Positions 34,982 to 44,143 are shown, counted from the stretch's first letter. The stretch is 64,000 bases of DNA from Candidatus Palauibacter scopulicola (GCF_947581915.1 NZ_CANPWG010000056.1:1-64000), one strand, 5' to 3'. Numbers and translations are program-made. The notes: generated from the letters alone by a model not told the origin.

Positions 34982-36105
34982 GCGGCGGTCCGCACTCCGA
35001 GCAGGCGGGGGCCGCGCGCACCCGTGGCCCACGGCGCGTTGGCCGGATACCCGAGCACGTGCTGCCTCGCCAGGAGCGCGAAGGCGACGGCCTCGCGGGC
35101 GTCCGGGTCGAGGCCGAGGGCGGACAGATCGTGGACGGGCACCGGATCCAGCAGCTCCTCCAGCCGCGATGCAAGCACCGGGTTCCGGGCTCCGCCGCCA
35201 CTGAGATAGCACGCCGCAAACGGCTCCTCGATCCAGCGGTAGGCGTCCGCGACCGTGCGCGCCGTGAGTTCCGTCAGGGTGGCGATCGTGTCTTCGGGCG
35301 AGAGCGCGGCGTGTCGCCGCAGCCATTCCAGCAGCCGGTCCCGCGAGAAGCGCTCGCGTCCCGTCGACCGCGGCGGGGGCAGACTGAAGAAGGGATCGCT
35401 CAGCCAATCGGCGAGCGCGTCCTCCCTCGCGACGCCGCGCCGCGCCATCTCCCCATCGAGATCGAAGCGGGATCGCCCTTCCGTAAGGAACTCGACCGCC
35501 CCATCGATGAGCACGACCCCGGGACCGGTGTCGTAGGCCTGCGGCGTCGCCCCGCTGGATTCGGCGGGGAGCGCCGTCACGTTGCCAATACCGCCGATGT
35601 TCTGAATCGCGCGTGATTCCCGCGCGCGGAAGAGGAGCCAGTCGGTGTACGCCGTGAGCGGCGCGCCTTCCCCGCCCGCCGCCATGTCCCGCACGCGAAA
35701 GTCCGACACTACCGTGCACGAGGTGCGCTCGACGATGACCGCCGGCTGGCCGAGTTGCAGCGTCGACCCTCCCCGGGCGCCTTCGGGCGGCTCATGCCAC
35801 ACGGTCTGGCCGTGGCTGCCGATGGCTTCGATGTCGGCCGGCCGGAGCGAGGCGGAAGCCAACGCCCGGTTCACGGCCGCGCCGATCCGCTCGCCCAGCT
35901 CGAAGTCGAGCGCGCAGATCGCCGCGGCGCTCCCCGAAGTGATGGCCCCCGCGATCCGTGCGCGCGCGGCGCTGTCGTAGTGCTCCGTCTCGAAAGCAAC
36001 GACGCGCCAGTCCGCCGGCCGCTCGCCGTCGCCTGCCGTCTCGACGACGGCAACGTCGATGCCGTCCAGCGAAGTCCCCGACATCACACCGACCCAGAGG
36101 GTCAC
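34978..36105 (-). CDS. anmK: Anhydro-N-acetylmuramic acid kinase
   Basis: 375 residues. It phosphorylates and opens 1,6-anhydroMurNAc to MurNAc-6-P, the substrate of MurQ. The start WVGVMSGTSLDGIDVAVVE, then IGSHGQTVWHEP, YDTGPGVVLID and LSGGGARNPVLASRLEE are the family motifs. GTG at 36103-36105 directly at the conserved N-terminus, overlapping the murQ stop (GTGA); its own stop overlaps the GH3 start. Three consecutive recycling enzymes are thus translationally coupled. Confidence 0.95.
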   Translation of the reverse strand: MTLWVGVMSGTSLDGIDVAVVETAGDGERPADWRVVAFETEHYDSAARARIAGAITSGSAAAICALDFELGERIGAAVNRALASASLRPADIEAIGSHGQTVWHEPPEGARGGSTLQLGQPAVIVERTSCTVVSDFRVRDMAAGGEGAPLTAYTDWLLFRARESRAIQNIGGIGNVTALPAESSGATPQAYDTGPGVVLIDGAVEFLTEGRSRFDLDGEMARRGVAREDALADWLSDPFFSLPPPRSTGRERFSRDRLLEWLRRHAALSPEDTIATLTELTARTVADAYRWIEEPFAACYLSGGGARNPVLASRLEELLDPVPVHDLSALGLDPDAREAVAFALLARQHVLGYPANAPWATGARGPRLLGVRTAA

Positions 36106-37541
36106 CCGTCCGCCTCGGCCAGCAGCGCCGGGTGCACACGCTCCCGCAGCCTCGTTTCGTGCGCGGCGTCGTGCTGCGCCACGCCCCGCAGAAACTGATA
36201 CAACGTCAACGTCTCGGAGCCGATGCGGGCGCGACGGGCGAGAGCCGCCCCGGCCGGCTCCGGACCATCGACCACGGCAGCCACCGTGGCGGCCCGCTCG
36301 GCGGAGAAGGCGGCGACGCCCGTCTCGAAGCCGCGTTCGGGCGGATCGGGGCTCGCCGTCCAGTCCTCGAATGTCGGGAGGGACCCTCCCGGATCGGCAG
36401 CAAGCCACCGTTGGACTCGCGGCCGCACGGCGCTCCGCTCGAAATCCGCCAGGTGCGCGGCGTGCTGGGCCGGCGTCCACGCGGTTCGAGGCGCGGGGAT
36501 GCGCTGCCCGTTCGCTTCGGCCGCGGCGCCCGCGGCGCGGGCGGCGGCGAGACGGGCCGGCCCGGCGCCCAGTTGCGCGAGCAGCGCCGCGCCGTCTGGC
36601 CGGCCCGGCGCCGCCGGGTAGCCACCGTAACCGGGACGCTCCGGGCCGCCGAAGCGCTCGACCGCGACGCCCAGAAAGCCGTCCGCGCAGTCGAGGTATC
36701 GCTCGGCCGTGGCGCGGTCGACGCCCAGCGCATGCATCGCGAGCGCCGTCTTCACCGCGCCGCCCGTACGGATCAGCGCGCGGCGCGCTTCCTCGCGCGA
36801 TGCCCCCGTGAGCGTGACGAAAATGCGGAGCCCGCGGTCGACGAGCTTCGCGGATCGCGCGCGGAGGTCGACCATGAGATTCTCGAACACGCGACCGCTG
36901 CGGATCATCGCCCCGGTGGTGATCGTGTTGAGCACGAGCTTCGTCGCCGTCCCCGCCTTCAGGCGGGTCGAACCGGCGATGACTTCCGGCCCGACGAGCG
37001 GCAGGATGAGGTGCTCCGCCAGTTCCGCGACCTCCGCGGGCGGAGCGGTGCATCCGAGAAATCCCGTCCCCGCCCCGCGCGACGCCGCCTCCGCCAGCGC
37101 CCCGAGGACGTACGGCGTGGTGCCCGACATCGCGATCCCGAGCACGAGATCCGCAGGCGAGACGCCGAATGCCCGGACCGCCTCGGCCCCTCCGCTCCGG
37201 GAATCCTCCGCCCCCTCGGCGCTCCGCACGAGCGCCCCGGAGCCTCCGGCAATGATGGCCTGCACGAGGCCCGGATCCACACCGAACGTAGGCGGACACT
37301 CCGCCGCGTCGAGCACGCCGAGGCGGCCGCTCGTCCCGGCACCGACGTAGACGAGCCGCCCGCCGCGACGGAAGCGCGCCACGACGTCATCGATGACGCG
37401 TGCGAGCGCATCCGCCTGCGAGGCGACGGCCTCCGGCACCGCGCGGTCCTCCGCCTGTATCATGCGGACGATCGTCGCGCTGTCCGCACGATCGATGGCG
37501 CGGGTACGCGGATTGCGACCCTCGGTCAGACGGGGATCCAA
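36102..37541 (-). CDS. murQ: N-acetylmuramic acid 6-phosphate etherase fused to a DinB-like domain
   Basis: 479 residues, against about 300 for normal MurQ. Residues 1-300 are MurQ: RLVYVGAGTSGRLGVLDAAECPPTFG, AIIAGG, GIAMSGTTPYVLGAL, LVLNTITTGAMI. It cleaves the lactyl ether of MurNAc-6-P to GlcNAc-6-P. From about 355 onward the sequence fits a DinB/DUF664-type helical bundle: WTPAQHAAHLADFER at the start and LRGVAQHDAAHETRLRE at the end supply the usual His ligands. A Gly/Ala linker joins them. The TTG at 37539-37541 has GAGG upstream. Divergent from nth; heads the recycling operon. Confidence 0.9.
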   Translation of the reverse strand: MDPRLTEGRNPRTRAIDRADSATIVRMIQAEDRAVPEAVASQADALARVIDDVVARFRRGGRLVYVGAGTSGRLGVLDAAECPPTFGVDPGLVQAIIAGGSGALVRSAEGAEDSRSGGAEAVRAFGVSPADLVLGIAMSGTTPYVLGALAEAASRGAGTGFLGCTAPPAEVAELAEHLILPLVGPEVIAGSTRLKAGTATKLVLNTITTGAMIRSGRVFENLMVDLRARSAKLVDRGLRIFVTLTGASREEARRALIRTGGAVKTALAMHALGVDRATAERYLDCADGFLGVAVERFGGPERPGYGGYPAAPGRPDGAALLAQLGAGPARLAAARAAGAAAEANGQRIPAPRTAWTPAQHAAHLADFERSAVRPRVQRWLAADPGGSLPTFEDWTASPDPPERGFETGVAAFSAERAATVAAVVDGPEPAGAALARRARIGSETLTLYQFLRGVAQHDAAHETRLRERVHPALLAEADG

Positions 37542-37673
37542 GCGTCAGGTCCTCACGAGCCCTGCGGCTCGTTGCTGGAGTTCGCGGCGTCCGGGTAAAT
37601 TCGGCAGGCGCAAACGTAGAAGGTTCGCCCGGGGGGCGGGAGTCGCACCGCCGGAAAGGGAGAGACGCCACAC

Positions 37674-38372
37674 GTGAGTCCCGGGACCGACCTCGTCCTC
37701 AAGCGCCTTTCCGGGCGCTTCGCCGTCCCCGACAAGCCTCGCCTCGCCCCTCTGGACGAGCTCGTCCTCACGATCCTCAGCCAGTCGACGACCGACGAGA
37801 ACCGGGATCGCGCCTGGCGAACGCTCGCGGCGCGGTATCCGGCCGAGGATGTCGGGGAGGCGGCGGGCGAAGACTCTCCCACCGGGCCGATCTCGTGGGA
37901 ATCCGTACTTCGAGCCGCGCCGGCCGAGCTCGAGGATGCCGTGCGCGTCGCCGGCCTCGCGAACCAGAAAGCGCCGGCCATCCGCGCCGCGCTCGAGCGA
38001 CTCCGGGCCGAGGTGGGGCGGATCACGCTCGACCACCTCGAGGAGATGGGCGACGATGAGGCGATCGCCTACCTCACGACCTTCCGGGGCGTCGGGGTGA
38101 AGACCGCCGCGTGCGTACTCTGCTTCTCGCTCCGCCGGCCCGTACTCCCGGTCGACACGCACGTCCTCCGGATCGCGCGGCGTCTCGCGTGGGTCCCCCC
38201 GCGGGCTTCCGCCGACCTGACCTACGCCACCCTCTCGCGGACCGTCCCGCCCTCCGAGCGCTTCCGCATGCACATGCTGCTCATCACGTTCGGCCGCTCG
38301 CTTTGCCTCGCCCGGGCCCCGCGTTGCGGGGAATGTCCGCTCGAACCCGAGTGTCCCAGAATCGGTGTCTGA
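37674..38372 (+). CDS. nth: Endonuclease III-like DNA glycosylase
   Basis: 232 residues. HhH-GPD superfamily: ELVLTILSQSTTDENRDRAW, the hairpin FRGVGVKTAACVLCF, and the catalytic Asp loop LPVDTHVLRIARRL. The C-terminal 4Fe-4S loop has cysteines in CLARAPRCGECPLEPEC. In standard Nth the catalytic lysine lies in the hairpin (GVGVKTA, present here). It removes oxidised pyrimidines. An insertion of about 15 acidic residues lies after AARYPAEDVG. GTG start, with a weak -35/-10 pair at 37572-37601. It is divergent from murQ. Confidence 0.9.
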   Translation: MSPGTDLVLKRLSGRFAVPDKPRLAPLDELVLTILSQSTTDENRDRAWRTLAARYPAEDVGEAAGEDSPTGPISWESVLRAAPAELEDAVRVAGLANQKAPAIRAALERLRAEVGRITLDHLEEMGDDEAIAYLTTFRGVGVKTAACVLCFSLRRPVLPVDTHVLRIARRLAWVPPRASADLTYATLSRTVPPSERFRMHMLLITFGRSLCLARAPRCGECPLEPECPRIGV

Positions 38373-38404
38373 CCGGACGCGCACGCCGGCGCCGCCTCCG
38401 GTCC

Positions 38405-39163
38405 TCAGCTGTTCGGAAGCCCGAACACCAGGGGTTCGTCGAGCCGCAACCTGAGGATCGTTCCGGCCGGGAGCGCCGGTCCCGCTCCGTCGGCCGCGAG
38501 CAGGACCGCGGAACCCCGTGCGGCTCCCGCCGCGGCGCCCGCGACCGCGCCTTGACGACCGCCGGCGAGGACGCGACCCAGATTCATGCCGGCCGCCCCT
38601 CCGGTCGCCGCTTCGCCTCCCGGCCCCGGCATGACCTCCACCACCGACGCCGACAGGGGCCAGGACGCTCCGTTGAAGAAGACATCGACGAAGTGGACCT
38701 TCACCATCACGCGTTCGCCCGCCCCACCGGCTTCATCGTCATCCCCGTCTTCGGCGGCGGCCCCGACCGCGGTGATCTCGCCATTGATCAGCGAGTTCAG
38801 CGGCACCAGGACGACGTGGTTCTCGATCAACGGCCGCGTCACCCCGAACTTCAGGGCGTCCCCGGGCCGGAGGTCGCCCGTGCGGATCGCATCGATGAGC
38901 TCGACCTCCAGTTCCGCGCCGGCCTGTACCGTCACCATCGTGTACGTCATCTCCGGCGCGCCGCCCGGCTCGGCCACCGCCCCCCCGGCCACAGGCGCAG
39001 CCGGCGGGCGACGCACGGGTGACGCGGGCGGCGCACTCACCGCGGACGCGTCGTTCGCATCCGCGCTCCCCTCCGCCCCGGGGCCGATCTCCGGCGCACA
39101 GCCCGCGACCATCGCGGTCATCGCGCCCAGCGCGGCGAGAACCGCTGACGTTGTCCGTTCCAT
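38405..39163 (-). CDS. Hypothetical lipoprotein
   Basis: 252 residues. The N-terminus MERTTSAVLAALGAMTAMVAGCAPE is a lipoprotein signal with lipobox VAGC. An Ala/Pro-rich linker follows, then a domain (VQAGAELEVELIDAIRTGDLRPGD) of beta character with the pattern of proteins that carry an SLAP- or LysM-like surface domain, and a Gly/Ala-rich glycine-zipper-like helix near residues 200-225 (GGRQGAVAGAAAGAARGSA). The end is LPAGTILRLRLDEPL. Likely an outer-membrane or periplasmic component of unknown role. The ATG at 39161-39163 has GAGAGGGACAGG upstream. Divergent from the ABC exporter. Confidence 0.78.
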   Translation of the reverse strand: MERTTSAVLAALGAMTAMVAGCAPEIGPGAEGSADANDASAVSAPPASPVRRPPAAPVAGGAVAEPGGAPEMTYTMVTVQAGAELEVELIDAIRTGDLRPGDALKFGVTRPLIENHVVLVPLNSLINGEITAVGAAAEDGDDDEAGGAGERVMVKVHFVDVFFNGASWPLSASVVEVMPGPGGEAATGGAAGMNLGRVLAGGRQGAVAGAAAGAARGSAVLLAADGAGPALPAGTILRLRLDEPLVFGLPNS

Positions 39164-39263
39164 CCTGTCCCTCTCATCGTGTCGTTGTACGGCCTGCAAC
39201 CCGCACATACGTTCGAACGGCACCCCGCAGAGTAAACGCCCGGCGGCTCCACGCGGAGACCTC

Positions 39264-41045
39264 TTGAGATCGCTCACAGCGCTGCTACCCTACTTCCGTC
39301 CGTACCGCGTGGGAATCGCGGCCGGGCTTACGCTCGTGATCATGAGCAACCTGTTCACGGTCGCGGGCCCATGGGTGCTCAAGATGGCGGTCGACGCGCT
39401 GGAGAGGGAACTCCGCACCGACCTCATCCTGCGCTACGCCCTCGTGCTCACGGCGATTTCCGTCGTCGCCGGCGCGACGAGATTCTGGATGCGCAAGCTT
39501 CTCAACGGGCTGAGCCGCCGCATGGAGACAGATATCCGGGGCGCCCTCTTCGCGCACCTCCTCAGGCTCCCGCCGCAGTTCTTCGACGCCTGGCGGACGG
39601 GCGATCTCGTGAGTCGTGCGACGAACGACGTGCAGGCGGTCCGCATGGTCGCCGGACCCGCGATCATGTATGCGGTGAACACCGCCACCGTCGCGACGCT
39701 GGCGCTCGGGCTCATGATCTGGATCGACCCCATGCTCACGCTCTGGGCGATGATCCCGATGGTCGTCCTCCCCCCCATCGTGTTCGTCTTCGGCCGGCAG
39801 ATTCACGAGCGCTTCGAGAGAATCCAGGCCCAGTTCTCGGAGATCTCCAACTTCGCCCAGGAGAACCTGGCGGGAACCCGCATCGTGAAGGCGTACGTGC
39901 GCGAGGAGGCCCAGGCCCGGCGTTTCGAGACCCTCAACCGGGACTACAAGTCGCGCAATCTCTCCCTCGCCCGCGTATGGGGGCTGTTCCACCCGTCGCT
40001 GATGTTCTTCGCCGGCCTCGGCGCCGTCGTCGTCCTGTGGTTCGGAGGCGGACAAGTCATCCGCGGCGCCATCACGCTCGGCGATTTCGTCGCCTTCTCC
40101 TTCTACCTCACGATGCTGATGTGGCCCATGATCGCGCTTGGCTGGGTCACGAACCTCTTTCAGCGTGGCGCCGCCTCGATGGGCCGCCTCAACGAACTGT
40201 TCGACATCGTTCCCGCGGTCCGCGACCCCGAGTCGCCGGTCTCGCTCGGGTCCGTGCGGGGCGCGATCGAGTTCGACGACGTTTCCTTCCGCTATCCGGG
40301 GACGGAGCGCGACGTGCTGCGGAACATCTCCTTCCGTATCGAACCGGGGCAGACCGTCGCCATCGTCGGCGCGACCGCGAGCGGCAAGTCCACGCTGGCC
40401 GCGCTCATCCCCCGTCTCTACGACGTGACGGAGGGGACGATTCGCCTGGATGGCGTGGATATCCGGGACCTCGAACTGGGCTCGCTGCGTGACTCGATGG
40501 CCTTCGTGCCGCAGGAGCCGTTCCTGTTCAGCATGCGACTGAGGACGAACATCGAACTCCTGCACGGCGAGAAGGGTGCGGGGGAGCCGGTCTCGGACGA
40601 CCTCCGCAGCGCGCTCGCCGTATCGCAACTGGAGAAGACGCTGGCCATCCTTCCAGACGGGATCGACACGCGGCTGGGCGAACGCGGCATCAACCTCTCC
40701 GGCGGACAGAAACAGAGAGCCACGCTGGCCCGGGCGGTCCACCGGGACGCGCCGGTGCTCGTCCTGGACGATGCGCTGTCGGCCGTGGATTCGGAGACGG
40801 AAACCGCGATCCTGGAGGCTCTGCGGGAGTACATGTCCGGGCGCACCTCGATCATCGTGTCCCACCGCGTATCGGCGGTGCGCACGGCCGACATGATCCT
40901 GGTCCTCGGGGACGGACGCCTCGTGGAGCGCGGCAGGCACGAGGATCTGATCGCCGCCGACGGCGCCTACGCGCGCCTGCTGCGCCGGCAGCTCGTGGCC
41001 GAGGAACTCGAGCGCATCGAGCAGCGGCGCGTCGCAACCGCCTGA
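39264..41045 (+). CDS. ABC exporter, fused permease and ATPase (MsbA/LmrA-like)
   Basis: 593 residues. Six membrane helices (about 1-300), then the ATPase: Walker A GATASGKST, Q loop AFVPQEPFLFS, signature LSGGQKQR, Walker B VLVLDDALSAVDSET, H loop IIVSHR. It works as a dimer exporting lipids, drugs or peptides. The substrate is not readable. TTG at 39264-39266 with GGAG five bases upstream gives the natural N-terminus RSLTALLPYFRPYRVG. A longer open frame upstream runs across the divergent lipoprotein and is not part of it. Confidence 0.92.
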   Translation: MRSLTALLPYFRPYRVGIAAGLTLVIMSNLFTVAGPWVLKMAVDALERELRTDLILRYALVLTAISVVAGATRFWMRKLLNGLSRRMETDIRGALFAHLLRLPPQFFDAWRTGDLVSRATNDVQAVRMVAGPAIMYAVNTATVATLALGLMIWIDPMLTLWAMIPMVVLPPIVFVFGRQIHERFERIQAQFSEISNFAQENLAGTRIVKAYVREEAQARRFETLNRDYKSRNLSLARVWGLFHPSLMFFAGLGAVVVLWFGGGQVIRGAITLGDFVAFSFYLTMLMWPMIALGWVTNLFQRGAASMGRLNELFDIVPAVRDPESPVSLGSVRGAIEFDDVSFRYPGTERDVLRNISFRIEPGQTVAIVGATASGKSTLAALIPRLYDVTEGTIRLDGVDIRDLELGSLRDSMAFVPQEPFLFSMRLRTNIELLHGEKGAGEPVSDDLRSALAVSQLEKTLAILPDGIDTRLGERGINLSGGQKQRATLARAVHRDAPVLVLDDALSAVDSETETAILEALREYMSGRTSIIVSHRVSAVRTADMILVLGDGRLVERGRHEDLIAADGAYARLLRRQLVAEELERIEQRRVATA

Positions 41046-41066
41046 CCGCCACGGCGGCCTGCAGGA

Positions 41067-42011
41067 TTACCGGTACTCCGACCAGAACCCGATCATCTTG
41101 TAGGCAAGCTTCGCCGCCGTGAAGGCCGACGCCTCCTCGCCGCGCCGAGGGGCGAGTTCCACGATGTCCGCGCCCACGACGTTGCGCTCGCCGAAGACCC
41201 GGGAGAGCAGATCCAGCGCGTCCCACCAGCTTCCGCCCCCGGGCTCCGGCGTACCGGTGGCCGGCATCAGCGACGGATCGAAGAAGTCCACGTCGAACGT
41301 GATGTAGACGTTCTCCCCAAGCGCCTCCACCGCCCTCTCGATCCAGCCCTCCCGGCGCATCTCGTGCGCGAACACGACCTCGATGCGGTGTTCGCGAATG
41401 ACGTCCCGTTCCTCCCGCGTGAGCGCGCGGATCCCGACCGCCACGATGTCCGCCGCCTTCCCCCGGTTCCCGCCGTCCGGCAGGTGCTCGAGTACGCGGC
41501 GCATGACGCAGGCGTGATTCCACGGAGAGTCGTGGTGACGATCCCTGAGGTCCGTGTGCGCGTCGAACTGGAGAATCGTGACGTCGCCGCCGAGCCGGTC
41601 CGCCCACGCGCCGGCGGGAGCGCTGGAAACCGAATGTTCTCCGCCCAATCCGATGATGAACCGGTCCCCGGCGGCTTCCAGCAGATCGTCGTAGAGGGCC
41701 CGCAGCCTCGCGATCGCGGGCTCCGGGCCGACCGTGCCGAGGTCGATGGACGGGAGCGTGCACACGCCGACTTCGTACGGCTCGCGATCCAGTTCCTCGT
41801 CATACCACTCGATGTAGCGGGACGCCTCGATGATCGCCGCCGGACCCTCGCGCGTGCCCGTCCCCCAGCTCGTCGTCGCTTCGTAGGGGATCGGGAGGAT
41901 GACGGCGTCCGCCGCCGCCCAGCGGCACAGTTCAGGCGGGAGGTCGAGGAAGTTGTGGCGGTCCGTCCAGGCGTGCTCCGCGAGGCTGCGGGGCAGATCG
42001 GCCTCGTTCAG
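41067..42011 (-). CDS. speB: Agmatinase (ureohydrolase), CTG start inferred
   Basis: 314 residues with the CTG start. It hydrolyses agmatine to putrescine and urea; arginase-family metal motifs are GGEHS, FDAHTDLRD and FDVDFFDPSLMPATGTPEPGG. The conserved N-terminus VILPIPYEATTSWGTGTREGPAAI lies upstream of the first ATG or GTG in frame (GTG 41765), so the true start must be further left. A CTG at 42009-42011 overlaps the fur stop as CTGA, matching the NTGA coupling used elsewhere here. Other upstream CTG codons are possible. Guanidinobutyrase or related activities remain alternatives. Confidence 0.88.
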   Translation of the reverse strand: MNEADLPRSLAEHAWTDRHNFLDLPPELCRWAAADAVILPIPYEATTSWGTGTREGPAAIIEASRYIEWYDEELDREPYEVGVCTLPSIDLGTVGPEPAIARLRALYDDLLEAAGDRFIIGLGGEHSVSSAPAGAWADRLGGDVTILQFDAHTDLRDRHHDSPWNHACVMRRVLEHLPDGGNRGKAADIVAVGIRALTREERDVIREHRIEVVFAHEMRREGWIERAVEALGENVYITFDVDFFDPSLMPATGTPEPGGGSWWDALDLLSRVFGERNVVGADIVELAPRRGEEASAFTAAKLAYKMIGFWSEYR

Positions 42012-42454
42012 TGCAGGCAGTCGGGGCAGTAGCCCTCCAGCTCGAGCCGATAGCCGACGACGTTGAACGGCGTCATTTCGGCCAAACTCTCCATCCAGTC
42101 GCGCGGCCGCAGGCCCTCGACGTCCTGAACGCGGCCGCAGGAGAGGCAGCGGATATGCTCGTGATCGTCGGTTCGGCCATCGTAGCGCGCCGGACCCACG
42201 CCGAAAGAGAGCTTGCGCGCGACCCCGCAGGTCACGAACGCCTCGAGCGCCTTGTAGACCGTGGCGAGGCTGATGTCGGGAATCCGCTCGCGCACCGAGG
42301 TGAAGACGTCGTCCGCCGTCGGGTGAGAGGACGTGCCGGACAGCACGCGGTACACCGCCGCGCGCTGGATCGTAAACCGGTGCCCGCCGGCTTCCAGGGC
42401 GCGACGCAACTCTTCTCGGGACACGCCTCGGCGTGGAGTTTCGGGAGGGCTCAC
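42008..42454 (-). CDS. Fur/PerR-family metalloregulator
   Basis: 148 residues. The winged-helix N-half has RFTIQRAAVYRVLSGTSSHPTADDVF and ISLATVYKALEAFVTCGV. The dimerisation half has the HEHIRCLSCG and YCPDCL cysteine pairs that bind structural zinc. The regulatory metal ligands point to PerR or Fur, but the class cannot be decided: the PerR-type Asp/Asn residue would need alignment. GTG start. Its stop overlaps the agmatinase start, so it may control it, or just share its message. Confidence 0.9.
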   Translation of the reverse strand: MSPPETPRRGVSREELRRALEAGGHRFTIQRAAVYRVLSGTSSHPTADDVFTSVRERIPDISLATVYKALEAFVTCGVARKLSFGVGPARYDGRTDDHEHIRCLSCGRVQDVEGLRPRDWMESLAEMTPFNVVGYRLELEGYCPDCLH

Positions 42455-42522
42455 TTAAGCATTACACCGTCGGAAACGGGCCATCGCTCGGCCTTCGCGG
42501 CCGATCCTCGCGTCTGCCGAAG

Positions 42523-42972
42523 CTAACGACCCTGTCCGGCGCGATCAACGGAAGCATCCGCCTCCCGCGACTGCTCCAGGAGAGCCTCCCAGCGCGCGCC
42601 GTCACCTTCGATGGGTATGTGACGGACGGCCGCGGGCTGTCCAAGTCGCCGCTGCAGCCCGGCCACCAGACCGGGCACGCGGTTCGCCGGCGCCCGACCG
42701 TGCTCCACAACCACCTGGTGGGAGGGCGTGCCGTTGGCCGGCACCATGCGCGCGCTGTACAGCGCGCGCCCACCGTCCTCGAGGATGCTCGTGAAGAGGA
42801 AAAACTCGGAAGATTCCTCGACTTGGGGGAGCGGCGGAAAGAGCCACACGTCCGCGATGCGGGGGGGAGGGATGCGCCGACCGAGGTCGCCGAGCCGGGC
42901 CGCGCGAGAACCCGGATCGTCCATGATCCCGTTCCCTGCGTACGGCATGTCCTTCGTGACTTTCGCGTCCAT
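42523..42972 (-). CDS. Hypothetical protein, 149 residues
   Basis: I do not recognise the family. Acidic-basic mix without membrane segments or signal. Core RIADVWLFPPLPQVEESSEFFLFTS and LYSARMVPANGTPSHQVVVEHG look like beta strands of a small domain. The ATG at 42970-42972 follows GGGGAGGG with four bases spacing, which is a convincing start. Same strand as fur, 68 bases upstream of it, and 136 bases downstream of nrnA. Confidence 0.72.
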   Translation of the reverse strand: MDAKVTKDMPYAGNGIMDDPGSRAARLGDLGRRIPPPRIADVWLFPPLPQVEESSEFFLFTSILEDGGRALYSARMVPANGTPSHQVVVEHGRAPANRVPGLVAGLQRRLGQPAAVRHIPIEGDGARWEALLEQSREADASVDRAGQGR

Positions 42973-43108
42973 CGCACCCTCCCCGCCGAATCCCCACCCC
43001 GAGCCCCGTTTCAGGCGGCCCCGAACGCACGGCACCCCCGGAACATACGCCGAACTCCCGCACGGGGCCAATCGGAAAGAGCCCGACCACGCGGCCGGTC
43101 GGTCCGCG

Positions 43109-44143
43109 CTACCGGTCCCGCTTCGAGGCGACGGCCGCTTCCACGAGCGGGCGCAACGCATCCAGCACGACTCGCACCGCCTCGTCCAGATCAAGTTCAA
43201 CGAGGACGCCGGAAGCCTTCGCGTGTCCGCCGCCGCCGAGGAGTTGTGCGACGCCGGACACGTCCACCTCCCCGTTCGAACGCAGCGAGACCTTCGTCCG
43301 GTCGCGCGCGAGGCCGCGGAAGAGGAGTCCGACCTCCATTCCCGCGAGTCGGCGCGGGAACTCGACCAGACCTTCCATGTCCTCGCTGCGCGCACCCGTC
43401 CTGGAAAGGGCCCGACGGTCCAGCGCGATCCAGGCGATGGGGACGCGAGGATCGACCTCCAGGCGCTCGAGGGCCAACCGCATGAGGGCCAGCCGCCCCC
43501 GGCTGTACACGCCGTACAGCTCGCGGAACAGCGCGCCCGAATCCACCCCCGTCTCCAGCAGTTCGCTCGCGATCGCGTGCGCGCGGGGGGAGGTGTTCGA
43601 GAAGCGGAATGAGCCCGTATCCGTCGAAATCGCCGCGTAGAGGGCTTCCGCTTCCGCGCGCGTGAGCCCCTCGTCGTCAAGGGAGAGCAGGTCGTAGACC
43701 AGTTCGCCCGTCGCGCAGGCGGAGGGATCGCGGATCGCCGGTTGCACGAGCGGAGACCCCACGGGCGGGTGATGGTCGATCAGGACGCCCCCCGTCCGCT
43801 CCGCATGCTCGGGCAGGCTCCCCAGACGCTTCGGCTCGGCGGTGTCGAGGATGGCGATCGTGTCGGCCCCGTTCAGCGGGTCCGCGGCTGCCGGGTCCTC
43901 CTCGACGAGCGCCGGGATGTCCCTGAGGAGGAATCGCAGCGAGGGCGGCGGCCGGCTCGGAGTGACGATCGTGGCCTCGGCTCCGTGCCGCAGCAGCCGG
44001 GAGGCCAGTGCAACCATGCTGCCGATCCCGTCGCCATCGGGGTTCACATGGGTCGTGAGCACGACGGACGAGGCGCCGCGCAGACGGCTGCGGATCGCCT
44101 CGAGCGCCTCCGCGCGAACCGGTGACATCGGGGACGCGGTCAA
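43109..44143 (-). CDS. nrnA: Bifunctional oligoribonuclease/pAp phosphatase (NrnA type)
   Basis: 344 residues of the DHH/DHHA1 family. Metal motifs THVNPDGDGIGS, ILDTAE and LIDHHPP (DHH), and the DHHA1 motif GGGGHAKASG near the C-terminus. It degrades nanoRNAs and 3',5'-pAp. Start TTG at 44141-44143, overlapping the coaE stop (TTGA). Coupling with CoA synthesis makes sense, because pAp arises from CoA-dependent carrier-protein modification, but this is inference. Confidence 0.9.
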   Translation of the reverse strand: MTASPMSPVRAEALEAIRSRLRGASSVVLTTHVNPDGDGIGSMVALASRLLRHGAEATIVTPSRPPPSLRFLLRDIPALVEEDPAAADPLNGADTIAILDTAEPKRLGSLPEHAERTGGVLIDHHPPVGSPLVQPAIRDPSACATGELVYDLLSLDDEGLTRAEAEALYAAISTDTGSFRFSNTSPRAHAIASELLETGVDSGALFRELYGVYSRGRLALMRLALERLEVDPRVPIAWIALDRRALSRTGARSEDMEGLVEFPRRLAGMEVGLLFRGLARDRTKVSLRSNGEVDVSGVAQLLGGGGHAKASGVLVELDLDEAVRVVLDALRPLVEAAVASKRDR

